A stretch of 64,000 bases of DNA, taken from the NCBI RefSeq assembly GCF_000410875.1, contig NZ_AROI01000026.1, positions 1 to 64,000 on the forward strand. Direction: 5' to 3'. The translations under genes and the position numbers were made by a program. Numbering within the stretch: position 1 is the first letter of the stretch; each line of letters begins with the position of its first letter. The notes under the pieces are model-generated. The model saw only the letters and a program-made list of their open reading frames with translations. It was not told the origin of the DNA and ran no database searches. This document shows, one piece after another, positions 56,866-64,000 of the stretch. Source of the DNA: Halopseudomonas pelagia CL-AP6. Lineage in GTDB: Bacteria; Pseudomonadota; Gammaproteobacteria; Pseudomonadales; Pseudomonadaceae.

Positions 56866-57704
56866 GCCGCACCTGAGAAACGGCGTGCGTGGGCCTGCAT
56901 GGTGCGAATGCGCTCCACCTCCGCCAGTAATTGGTCCAGCGGCGGAAAGTTGAAATCGCGTTCTAGCAATGTAGGTCTGACGCCATGCTGGCGATACGCA
57001 TGACCAAGCAAATCCCAAACGGGATCGATCACTGGTGCGCCGTGAGTATCGACCTTCAATTGATCGGATTGGTCGTAATGCCCAGCCACATGCATATAAG
57101 CAATGCGTTCACCGGGCATGGCGTTGATATAGGAGTACGCATCCATGTCGAAATTGATCGCGTTGACGTAGACGTTATTGACGTCCAGCAGCAGTTGACA
57201 GTCCGCCTCCGTCAGCACCGCACGGATGAATTGGGCTTCATTCATGGCACCAGGCAGGGCTGCATAAGCAGAAACGTTTTCGATAATCAACCGCCGTTCG
57301 AGCACATCCTCGACCTGCCGGATACGCGCAGCAATGCGCCAGACGTTTTCCTCACAGAAAGCCACAGGCATAAGGTCATAGAGTTGACCATCATCCGCAC
57401 AGGCCGAGAGGTGCTCGCTGTAACCCTTGATGCCATGCAGATTGAGGAAATCCCGGACGGCCCTGACCAGGGTCATATCCAGTGGAGCGAACCCGCCCAG
57501 GTTGAGGGACAGGCCATGGCAGAGAAAGGGGAAGCGCTCGGTCATGGCACGAAATTGCCGCCCCATACGCCCGCCCAAGCCTATCCAGTTTTCCGGAGCG
57601 ACCTCAAGAAAGTCGAGCTTCGCCGATGCGCAGTTGGCGAGTTCTGCAAGCAGCGCCCGACGCAACCCTAGCCCTGCTCCTTGAACAAAATCCTCAGCCA
57701 TCAC
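56862..57704 (-). CDS. MNIO-family (DUF692) peptide-modifying enzyme (BufB/HvfB type)
   Basis: 280 residues. Multinuclear non-heme iron oxidative enzyme with a TIM-barrel fold. Metal-site segments are visible: FLCHGLSLNLGGFAPLD (His), YSEHLSACADDGQLYDLMP (Glu/His), IIENVSAYA (Glu/Asn), LLLDVNNVYVNAINF (Asp/Asn), YMHVAGHYDQSD (His) and LLERDFNFPPLDQLLAEV (Glu/Asp). In related systems these enzymes turn Cys of a precursor into oxazolone-thioamide or thiooxazole groups that bind copper. It lies 21 bases behind the EGKCG peptide gene, its likely substrate, and overlaps the DUF2063 gene by 4 bases. Confidence 0.92.
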   Translation of the reverse strand: MMAEDFVQGAGLGLRRALLAELANCASAKLDFLEVAPENWIGLGGRMGRQFRAMTERFPFLCHGLSLNLGGFAPLDMTLVRAVRDFLNLHGIKGYSEHLSACADDGQLYDLMPVAFCEENVWRIAARIRQVEDVLERRLIIENVSAYAALPGAMNEAQFIRAVLTEADCQLLLDVNNVYVNAINFDMDAYSYINAMPGERIAYMHVAGHYDQSDQLKVDTHGAPVIDPVWDLLGHAYRQHGVRPTLLERDFNFPPLDQLLAEVERIRTMQAHARRFSGAA

Positions 57705-57725
57705 CGCCCCCCCTCAGAGATTGGA

Positions 57726-57974
57726 TCAGCTTCCGCAGGTGCCTTCACCGCACTTGCCTTCCTTATCTTTGCCTTCCTCGCCGCCCTTCTCTTCTTCACC
57801 GCAGGTACCCTCACCACATTTGCCCTCTTCCATATCACCGGCATGACTGTCGGCCAGGTTGTAGCCACTTTGCAGCTCCTGCACAGCGAAGGGGTTTTCT
57901 GCTGCGGAGACAGTGAAGGATGCGCCCAGTAGAGTGGCACCTAAGGTAACGATGGCGGTATTCAGCTTTTTCAT
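57726..57974 (-). CDS. EGKCG-motif RiPP precursor (bufferin/HvfA type)
   Basis: 82 residues starting 8 bases after GGAGA. Signal peptide ALGATLLGASFTVSAAE-like (LGATLLGASFTVSAAE), so it is exported. A short NPFAVQELQSGYNLADSHAG segment is typical of HvfA-like precursors. The C-terminal third carries two copies of EGKCGEGTCG separated by a Glu/Lys/Gly stretch, for four Cys in all. Such EGKCG Cys are the sites modified by MNIO enzymes to bind copper in the periplasm. With DUF692, DUF2063 and an ECF sigma/anti-sigma pair nearby, a copper-buffering role is likely; chemical modification is inferred. Confidence 0.88.
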   Translation of the reverse strand: MKKLNTAIVTLGATLLGASFTVSAAENPFAVQELQSGYNLADSHAGDMEEGKCGEGTCGEEEKGGEEGKDKEGKCGEGTCGS

Positions 57975-58025
57975 TGTAGTTCTCCAGTCGCTTGAAATGA
58001 GACGCCCAATGACGCCTCCTGAAAC

Positions 58026-58055
58026 TGTAGACTTTTATTTGAGAAGGGCGTTACA
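58026..58055 (-). promoter_or_regulatory. Possible ECF promoter ahead of the EGKCG peptide gene
   Basis: On the minus strand, TGTAAC (58050-58055) is followed 17-18 bases later by a GTCTACA segment (58026-58032), resembling ECF -35/-10 elements. It lies downstream of a terminator and about 50 bases before the peptide start. The assignment is tentative. Confidence 0.4.
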
Positions 58056-58063
58056 CGCACGAC

Positions 58064-58092
58064 AAAAAAACGACGGGCTGAATCGCTCGTCG
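58064..58092 (-). terminator. Terminator between the anti-sigma and the EGKCG peptide genes
   Basis: Stem cgacgagc / gcccgtcg (one mismatch) with a six-base loop, followed on the minus strand by seven T, 13 bases after the anti-sigma stop. It would separate regulators from the modification operon. Confidence 0.65.
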
Positions 58093-58104
58093 GCCAACGC
58101 ACGG

Positions 58105-58362
58105 TCAATGCTCGGGCCGAGGTTCGGAGCGAGTTTTACCACACTGCAGATCGGCCAAATGCTCGGCAAGCCTGTTCAGGTCCGCGCTGGGAGCGTCAGG
58201 CAACGCACGTACGACGCGCTGGACAACGCGCATCTGACGCATAAAGCGGCGGCATTTCCAGCAAATAGCCAGGTGCGCCCGTACGGCCAATTGCCGACGA
58301 AAGCTTAGTTGGCCGTCAAGCACATCACTGGAATACATTACCAGATCCCTGCAACTTAACAT
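58105..58362 (-). CDS. Zinc-finger (zf-HC2) anti-sigma factor
   Basis: 85 residues; start supported by GGAGA. A short anti-sigma domain with the His-Cys cluster in LAVRAHLAICWKCRRFMRQM (HxxxCxxC of the ZAS class). There is no membrane segment, so it is probably a soluble sensor that lets go of the sigma factor on metal binding or oxidation of the zinc site. It overlaps the sigma gene end by 7 bases. Confidence 0.85.
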   Translation of the reverse strand: MLSCRDLVMYSSDVLDGQLSFRRQLAVRAHLAICWKCRRFMRQMRVVQRVVRALPDAPSADLNRLAEHLADLQCGKTRSEPRPEH

Positions 58363-58967
58363 TCTCCGGTCACCTCATAGTGTTCCAGGGTGGCGAACAC
58401 GCTCAGGCGCGCCCGATGCAAGAGTACTCGGGCATTGGAGAGAGAAATATCCAGAAGATTACAGATGTCCATTAATTCCACGCCCTGGCGCTCGCGCAAG
58501 AGCAGCACGCTACGTTGCAACTCCGATAGCGAGGCCAGCGTATGTTCCAGGCATTCCGCCAGCTGTTGTTCACACAACAACTCTTCAGGTGAGTCGCTGT
58601 GCCAGGAGGCTGGCGCGTCGCGCCAATGGCCATCGGTCAAAAAGCGCTCGTCGCCCACCGAACCATGTGGCCCGTCTCTGTCGTCAAGCGGCACCTGGCG
58701 GCGTTGCTTTTTCAGTCGGGTCTTGGCGGTGTTGGCCGTAACGGTGATCAACCAGGTTTTAAGCGATGAGCGACCGGCAAAACTGTCCAGATGCCGAACC
58801 ACGGCCAGCCAGCTGTCCTGCACCACCTCATCGGCCAGAGTACTGCCGACAATGGCCACCGCCACCGCGCGCATCGCCCCTTGATACCGGCTGACCAGAT
58901 GATGAAAGGCAGCCTGGTCGCCTTGCAGCAACAGCGCCAGTAGCCTTTCATCATCCAGATCTGTCAT
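58356..58967 (-). CDS. ECF-type RNA polymerase sigma factor
   Basis: 203 residues. Region 2 is ALLLQGDQAAFHHLVSRYQG, LADEVVQDSWLAVVRHLDSF and SSLKTWLITVTANTAKTRLK. Region 4 is SELQRSVLLLRERQGVELMD, ICNLLDISLSNARVLLHRAR. The start codon shares a base with the KAS III stop (TAATG), so the pair is translationally coupled. The sigma factor probably drives the promoter proposed at 58026-58055 and thus the EGKCG/MNIO operon in response to copper or redox stress. In P. aeruginosa a similar sigma gene also follows a KAS III gene, as far as I recall. Confidence 0.93.
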   Translation of the reverse strand: MTDLDDERLLALLLQGDQAAFHHLVSRYQGAMRAVAVAIVGSTLADEVVQDSWLAVVRHLDSFAGRSSLKTWLITVTANTAKTRLKKQRRQVPLDDRDGPHGSVGDERFLTDGHWRDAPASWHSDSPEELLCEQQLAECLEHTLASLSELQRSVLLLRERQGVELMDICNLLDISLSNARVLLHRARLSVFATLEHYEVTGEC

Positions 58968-60088
58968 TAATGCTTGCGCACGATCACGCTACCAATAGAG
59001 TAACCCGCTCCAAAGGAGCAGATAACCCCATGGCTGCCGCTGGGAAGATCCGCCTGGTGCTTGTGAAAAGCGATGATCGAACCGGCCGAGCTGGTGTTGG
59101 CGTACTCATCCAGCACCACTGGAGCCTCATGGGCTTCCGGGTCACGGCCTAGCAGCTTACGCGCGATCAGCATGTTCATGTTCAGGTTGGCCTGGTGCAA
59201 CCAGAAGCGACGAATATCACTAACCGGCAGATTGAATTCCTTGAGATGGTTGCCAATCAGCTCGACCACCATCGGGCAGACATCCTTGAACACCTTGCGG
59301 CCCTGCTGAACAAACAGTTTGTCATCCTTGCCCACACCGCTATCATCGGCGCGATTGAGGAAGCCGAAGTTATTGCGGATGGTGTTGGAAAACTTGGTCA
59401 GCAGCTTGGTGCCGAGAATATCGAACTGGCAATCGGATATTGCCTGATCGGCGCGCTCGACGATAACCGCAGTACAGGCATCACCGAAAATGAAATGGCT
59501 GTCACGGTCACAGAAGTTCATGTGGCCGGTGCATATTTCCGGATTGACCATCAAAATGGCGCGGGCCTGGCCCAATTGTACCGAGTTGGCTGCTACCTGG
59601 ATCCCGAAGGTAGCTGAAGAACAGGCTACGTTCATATCAAAGCCAAAGCCTTCAATACCCAGCGCTTCCTGCACTTCCACTGCAATCGCCGGGTAGGCGC
59701 GCTGCAGGTTGGAGCAGGCGACGATCACGCCGTCGATATCCGCAGCGGTACGGCCAGCGCGGGCCAGCGCGTCAGTGGCAGCCTTGACCGCCATTTCGCA
59801 GAGGATTGACCATTCGTCATTGCTGCGTTCGGGGATATCCGGCTTCATGCGATTGATATCCAGAATGCCGCTCTTGTTCATCACGAAGCGGCTTTTAATA
59901 CCCGATGCCTTCTCGATAAAGTCGGTACTGGACGGCGCTAAAGCGGCGACAGTACCCGCCTCAATAGCCGCCGCGTTGCGACTATTGAACTGCTCGACAT
60001 AGCCATTGAAGCTGGCAACCAACTCTTCGTTGCTGATGCTACTGCTCGGGGTATACAAACCTGTTCCGCTGATCACGACTTTGTGCAC
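58967..60088 (-). CDS. Beta-ketoacyl-ACP synthase III (PA3286-like, acyl-CoA-primed)
   Basis: 373 residues. Longer than E. coli FabH, with the N-terminal insert SSISNEELVASFNGYVEQFN. Catalytic Cys in MNVACSSATFGIQVAANSVQ, His in FWLHQANLNMNMLIARKLLG and Asn in LDEYANTSSAGSIIAFHKHQ. Closest to the Pseudomonas type that condenses medium-chain acyl-CoA with malonyl-ACP, feeding beta-oxidation intermediates into fatty acid synthesis. Overlaps the sigma gene start by 1 base, an unexpected link between lipid and stress genes. Confidence 0.9.
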   Translation of the reverse strand: MHKVVISGTGLYTPSSSISNEELVASFNGYVEQFNSRNAAAIEAGTVAALAPSSTDFIEKASGIKSRFVMNKSGILDINRMKPDIPERSNDEWSILCEMAVKAATDALARAGRTAADIDGVIVACSNLQRAYPAIAVEVQEALGIEGFGFDMNVACSSATFGIQVAANSVQLGQARAILMVNPEICTGHMNFCDRDSHFIFGDACTAVIVERADQAISDCQFDILGTKLLTKFSNTIRNNFGFLNRADDSGVGKDDKLFVQQGRKVFKDVCPMVVELIGNHLKEFNLPVSDIRRFWLHQANLNMNMLIARKLLGRDPEAHEAPVVLDEYANTSSAGSIIAFHKHQADLPSGSHGVICSFGAGYSIGSVIVRKH

Positions 60089-60175
60089 GGTCGGTCCTCT
60101 TCTGTTATGGGCAATGCATCACCAATCGAGGTAATGCCTGAACAGCGCTCAATTGGCTGACTGTTCATGAATAAG

Positions 60176-61081
60176 TTATCTGCTGCGCTGCAATAGCCAG
60201 GAGCGGACCAGGGGGAAATGGTCATCCAGCGCATTTGCGTGTGTCAGCATGTCATTATGACCGTAGTCTCTGGAGCATCCTGTGCCTTTCTCCAGTAACA
60301 CAATCTGTGCATCATGCTTGCCCAGCTCCCGGGCAAAGGCTTTCACGTCGTCAACATGGCCTAAATAAAGGTCATGCTTACCGGCCAGGTACAGACCTGG
60401 CGGCCAGTTCAAAGCATCCAATGTCAAAGCATAGTCGAATCCGTCCTCCAGATCACGCCATTCACCGCCGTTCATCCACGCCATATTGTCCTTATGCAGC
60501 GCGCAGGACTCATCCGCTGACCCAGCACCCAGGGAACGCGCCGGAATAAACCCCTTGAAACGGCCCAGCAGCCCGGCCACCCTACCCCACAACAAATCGA
60601 TCATGATCCGTTTGCGCAGGCTGCGCTGGTAGATCACCCGTTTGCAGCCGAAGTGCACTATCCCCATCACCCGCTGCAGATATTCCGGCTGGCGAATCAG
60701 TGCACTGGCTAGCCAGATACCACCCCAGGAGTGGCTCGCCGCAAAAAACGGCTGGTCAGGATGCTCGCGCTCGATCAACTCGAACAGGGCCGGCAAATCC
60801 TCAGTGATCATCTGGTGTTGGGTGATGCACATGCCAGGTTCAAGCGCAGGGGTACTTTGGCCGCGACCGCGCAGATCCGGTACGAAGACGTCATAGCCCT
60901 GCTCGGCTAGCCAAGGCGCCAGGCCTCTGCCGGATTGTGAATAAAATATCCGCCCGTCTTCGACCAGGCCGTGCACCAGCAGCATCGGCGTACCAGCGGA
61001 CTCCGGTTGAAAGCGTTGTACGTGCAGAATTATGCCGGGCGCCGCCTCCAACTGTATGGACGAACTCAGAATGCGGGGCAT
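60176..61081 (-). CDS. Alpha/beta-hydrolase fold protein next to hrpA
   Basis: 301 residues from the ATG at 61081, which overlaps the hrpA stop (TGATG). Oxyanion part MLLVHGLVEDGRIFYSQSGR, RGRGQSTPALEPG, nucleophile elbow ASHSWGGIWLASALI (Ser), and a late His in CSRDYGHNDMLTHA. A possible acid residue lies in YLAGKHDLYLGHVDDVK. Esterase- or lipase-like; the substrate is unknown. It lies 87 bases before the KAS III gene on the same strand and could share its transcript. Confidence 0.85.
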   Translation of the reverse strand: MPRILSSSIQLEAAPGIILHVQRFQPESAGTPMLLVHGLVEDGRIFYSQSGRGLAPWLAEQGYDVFVPDLRGRGQSTPALEPGMCITQHQMITEDLPALFELIEREHPDQPFFAASHSWGGIWLASALIRQPEYLQRVMGIVHFGCKRVIYQRSLRKRIMIDLLWGRVAGLLGRFKGFIPARSLGAGSADESCALHKDNMAWMNGGEWRDLEDGFDYALTLDALNWPPGLYLAGKHDLYLGHVDDVKAFARELGKHDAQIVLLEKGTGCSRDYGHNDMLTHANALDDHFPLVRSWLLQRSR

Positions 61082-64000
61082 CAGCCGGCGATCTCCTGCC
61101 ACAGCTTGGCCAACCGTTTAGCCGACACCGGAAAACGGGTGCCGAGCTGCTGGGCAAACAGTGATACCCGATACTCTTCCAGCAGCCAGCGCCACTGCTC
61201 CAGTTGTCCATCCCACCGGCCTTCCTGACGGTGCTTCTGCTCGCGTGCCTGATACTGGATTAGCAATTGCTGAATCTCTCCGGTCCAGACACGGTCGCGC
61301 TGAACCTGACCGGGCAATTTGTCCAGCCGCTGCTCGATCGCCTGCAGGTAGCGCGGATATTGGCTCAACCACTGGGCCGGCACATCACGAACAAAATGCT
61401 TGAATACCAACCCCTCCAACTGACCACGGATGTCGGTCAGCGCCACTGCCCAAGCCAGATCGATCTTGCCTTTAAGGCGTTTCTGCAGCGCATGCCATTG
61501 TTTGAGCAGAGCCAGCAGCTCACGCGACAGACTTTCGGCTGCGGGCACCCATTCGGCACGTCCTTTGGCCAGGCATTCTGCTAACGCCTGCGGATCGCGC
61601 GGCAGCGGCTCGCCCTCAGGCAGGAATACGCGGTCGATAGCCGCGAGCAGAAGATCCTCGGTCAGTTGCGGTTGATTACCCCACTCACGGTAGTAGATCG
61701 CAGCTTCCTTTAATGCCGGTAGTTTCTGCCGTAGAAAGCGAGCCTGCTCGCTCTGTGCCTGCAACAGCAGACGCTGCACGCCGCGGCGATGGGCCTGTTC
61801 GGCTTGGATTGGCGTATCAAAGAGCTGTTCTACCACTTGCTCACCCTGCTCTGCCCAAGCTGGCCAGAAGGTGACTTCGATGCCGGCTTGCTTGCGTACC
61901 AAGCTCAGCGGCAATGCATATTCGCCCGGAGGGTGCGCTTTGGCCTGCTCGCTACGCTCTGTCTGCAGCGGTTTTGCCGGGGCTTGGGGCTGACCAGCCA
62001 GTTGGCTGCACAAAGCACTGTAATCGCGCCCGCTGGCAATCACGTTGCCGTCGGCATCGACAACTTCAACACGCATGCGCAGATGCGCTTCCAACTCGAC
62101 ATCATCCCAAGCGGCGTCATCCAGCCGCGTGCCAGTCATGCGACTCAACTCACGACCGAGCGTCTGCGCCAGCGGGCCCTGGCCAAAGGGCATTCGCTCC
62201 AGCGCCGCACGCACAAAATCCGGTACCGGCACGAAGTTGCGGCGCAGCGCTTTGGGTAACCCGCGTACCAGCGCCACGCACTTATCGAAAATCAGGCCGG
62301 GTACCAGCCAATCCAGCCGCTCGGCGGGAATCTGCCGCAACAGCGCGGCGGGTACCTTGAGGGTAACGCCGTCTTGCTCATGCCCCGGTTCGAAGTGATA
62401 GCTGAGCGGCAATGCCACCTGCTCCCAGCGCCAGGCATCGGGATACTGCTCGACCGTCACTTCGCCGGCTTCGCGTTTCAGCAAATCCTCGCGGGTCATG
62501 TGCAAAATGGTTGGCTGGTCGTGTTGGGTTTTTTTCAGCCAACGCTCGAAGCTCGCCAACTGATAGATATTCTGCGGCAGGTGCCGGTCAAAAAAAGCAT
62601 AGAGGGTTTCGTCGTCAACCAAAATATCGCGCCGCCGCGCCTTGGCTTCCAGCTCGTCCAGTTCGGCCAGCAATTGCAGATTGGCTTTGTTGAAGGCTGA
62701 ACGCCCATGCCACTCCCCACCAACCAACGCCCGGCGAATAAAGATCTCGCGCGAAGCGACCGGATCAATAGGCCCGAAATGGACTTTGCGCTTGGGTACA
62801 ATGATCAGACCATAGAGCGTGACCTGTTCAAAGGCGACTACCTGACCGCGTTTCTTCTCCCAGTGCGGTTCACTGTGGCTGGTTTTGACCAGGTGCGCGG
62901 CCAGCGGCTCGACCCACAGCGGGTCAATCTTTGCCGCCAGACGGCCATACAGCCTGCGGGTTTCGGTCAACTCGGCGACCATCACCCAGTTCGGGCGTTT
63001 TTTTGCCAAGGCCGATGACGGGTGCAGCATAAAACGCCGCTGGCGCGCGCCAAGATAGTCTCCGTCCTCAGTCTTGTTACCCAACTGACTCAGCAGCCCG
63101 GACAACAAGGCCTTATGCACCGCGTCCTCTGAGGCCGGTTGCGCATTGCGCACCAGTTCCAGATCCTTGCTGGTCAATACCAGTTGCCGGTGCGTTTCGC
63201 GCCATTCGCGCATACGCATATAGTTGAGAAACTGCCGCCGACACCAACTGCGTAGCTGCCCCTGGGTAAGCGCCTGGCGCTGCTCCTCAAAGCCGCGCCA
63301 CAGGTTCAGGAAGGCGGCAAAATCTGAGCCCTCGTCCTTCCACTGGGCATGCGCCTGATCTGCAGCCTGCTGACGCTCCAGCGGACGTTCGCGCGGATCC
63401 TGCACAGCCAGCGCACTGGCGATAATCAATACCTCTTCCAGACTGCCACTAGTACTGGCTTCAAGTAGCATACGGCCGATCCGCGGATCCACCGGTAAGC
63501 GCGCCAACTGGCGGCCGTTGTCGGTAATCACGCCATCGCGGTCCACCGCGCCCAATTCTTGCAACAGGTTAAAACCGTCACTGATCGAGCGCCCATCCGG
63601 CGGTTCAATAAAGGGGAAGTCCTCGATCCGGCCCAGCCGCAGATGCAGCATCTGCAAAATCACCGCGGCCAGGTTGGTGCGTAAAATCTCCGGGTCAGTA
63701 AATTCTGGCCGGGCGTTGAAATCCTCCTCCGCATACAAACGCACGCAAATACCCGGAGCTACCCGTCCACAGCGACCCTTGCGCTGATTGGCGCTGGCTT
63801 GGGAGATTGCCTCGACCGGCAGACGCTGAACCTTGGAACGCGGACTGTACCGGCTGATGCGCGCCTCACCCGGATCTATCACATAGACGATACCAGGCAC
63901 GGTTAGCGAGGTTTCGGCGACGTTGGTCGCCAGTACCACCCGGCGACCCGCATGCGAGGCAAAAATTTTCTGTTGCTCGGCCACGGACAACCGCGCATAA
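61081..64000 (-). CDS. hrpA: ATP-dependent RNA helicase HrpA, C-terminal part
   Basis: The frame is open to the window edge, so the N-terminal Walker part is not visible; 973 residues can be read. The helicase C-lobe has VVLATNVAETSLTVPGIVYV, DPGEARISRYSPRSKVQRLP and QRKGRCGRVAPGICVRLYAE (motifs V and VI of DEAH helicases), followed by HA2 and OB-fold parts and a long DUF3418 C-terminus (KRPNWVMVAELTETRRLYGR; GREIFIRRALVGGEWHGRSA-like segments). HrpA works on rRNA and mRNA and rescues stalled ribosomes in E. coli. It leads the hydrolase gene with a 1-base overlap. Confidence 0.95.
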   Translation of the reverse strand, partial: YARLSVAEQQKIFASHAGRRVVLATNVAETSLTVPGIVYVIDPGEARISRYSPRSKVQRLPVEAISQASANQRKGRCGRVAPGICVRLYAEEDFNARPEFTDPEILRTNLAAVILQMLHLRLGRIEDFPFIEPPDGRSISDGFNLLQELGAVDRDGVITDNGRQLARLPVDPRIGRMLLEASTSGSLEEVLIIASALAVQDPRERPLERQQAADQAHAQWKDEGSDFAAFLNLWRGFEEQRQALTQGQLRSWCRRQFLNYMRMREWRETHRQLVLTSKDLELVRNAQPASEDAVHKALLSGLLSQLGNKTEDGDYLGARQRRFMLHPSSALAKKRPNWVMVAELTETRRLYGRLAAKIDPLWVEPLAAHLVKTSHSEPHWEKKRGQVVAFEQVTLYGLIIVPKRKVHFGPIDPVASREIFIRRALVGGEWHGRSAFNKANLQLLAELDELEAKARRRDILVDDETLYAFFDRHLPQNIYQLASFERWLKKTQHDQPTILHMTREDLLKREAGEVTVEQYPDAWRWEQVALPLSYHFEPGHEQDGVTLKVPAALLRQIPAERLDWLVPGLIFDKCVALVRGLPKALRRNFVPVPDFVRAALERMPFGQGPLAQTLGRELSRMTGTRLDDAAWDDVELEAHLRMRVEVVDADGNVIASGRDYSALCSQLAGQPQAPAKPLQTERSEQAKAHPPGEYALPLSLVRKQAGIEVTFWPAWAEQGEQVVEQLFDTPIQAEQAHRRGVQRLLLQAQSEQARFLRQKLPALKEAAIYYREWGNQPQLTEDLLLAAIDRVFLPEGEPLPRDPQALAECLAKGRAEWVPAAESLSRELLALLKQWHALQKRLKGKIDLAWAVALTDIRGQLEGLVFKHFVRDVPAQWLSQYPRYLQAIEQRLDKLPGQVQRDRVWTGEIQQLLIQYQAREQKHRQEGRWDGQLEQWRWLLEEYRVSLFAQQLGTRFPVSAKRLAKLWQEIAG

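Overview
The window looks like a chromosomal segment of a gamma-proteobacterium of the Pseudomonas / Halopseudomonas group (inference). Supporting signs are the gene order thrS-infC-rpmI-rplT-pheS-pheT-ihfA-merR followed by a proline tRNA, an infC gene with an AUU start of the Pseudomonas IF3 type, uvrB next to an aromatic aminotransferase, the pairing of a KAS III gene with an ECF sigma factor, and REP-like palindromes. No virulence plasmid or prophage backbone is visible.

Layout. 1-10.1 kb is a type VI secretion (T6SS) effector island: the end of a VgrG, a DUF4123 adaptor, a 1272-residue effector with a membrane-inserting C-terminal part, then three homologous membrane immunity proteins. 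An orphan C-terminal effector tip sits before the third, and a 10-residue tail remnant sits before the second. 10.1-14.9 kb is a patchwork: a DnaQ-like exonuclease, a wrecked ACR3-type arsenite transporter joined to an IS1182-type transposase scrap, an aminotransferase/carboxymuconolactone-decarboxylase pair, and a HupE/UreJ scrap. 14.9-23.8 kb is copper/silver defence: a cusCBA operon with a small secreted leader gene, and a divergent Cu(I) P1B-ATPase preceded by a perfect FNR/ANR box. 24-28.9 kb holds a NitT/TauT-type ABC transporter in one operon with nnrS, preceded by a Fur-like box and facing a convergent DNR-like regulator. 29-34.9 kb is a Fur-box-preceded TonB receptor / secreted hemophilin-like protein / Slam-type outer-membrane translocon operon, probably a type XI secretion heme-acquisition system.

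35-47.3 kb is core: tRNA-Pro, MerR, ihfA, pheT, pheS, L20, L35, IF3, thrS, tRNA-Val, a REP cluster, uvrB, an aromatic aminotransferase and tRNA-Asn. 47.4-55.8 kb holds an acyl-CoA dehydrogenase divergent from an AraC regulator, a small exported protein divergent from a LysR regulator, an alpha/beta hydrolase, periplasmic cyclophilin, a FemAB/GNAT-like enzyme, a DUF2057 lipoprotein and a porin. 56-59 kb is an ECF sigma / zinc-finger anti-sigma / EGKCG-peptide / MNIO (DUF692) / DUF2063 cluster, i.e. a bufferin/HvfA-type copper-binding RiPP operon. It lies downstream of a KAS III gene, an alpha/beta hydrolase and the C-terminal part of the helicase HrpA, which runs off the window.

Themes. Metal and stress handling recurs: Cu/Ag efflux, a probable copper-sequestering modified peptide, iron-linked heme uptake, and NO/low-oxygen regulation. 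The best candidates for under-described biology are the T6SS tip/immunity array, the hemophilin-like T11SS locus and the ECF-controlled RiPP operon, in which a terminator and a possible ECF promoter separate regulators from precursor. All function calls come from reading motifs and gene context; no database search was run.
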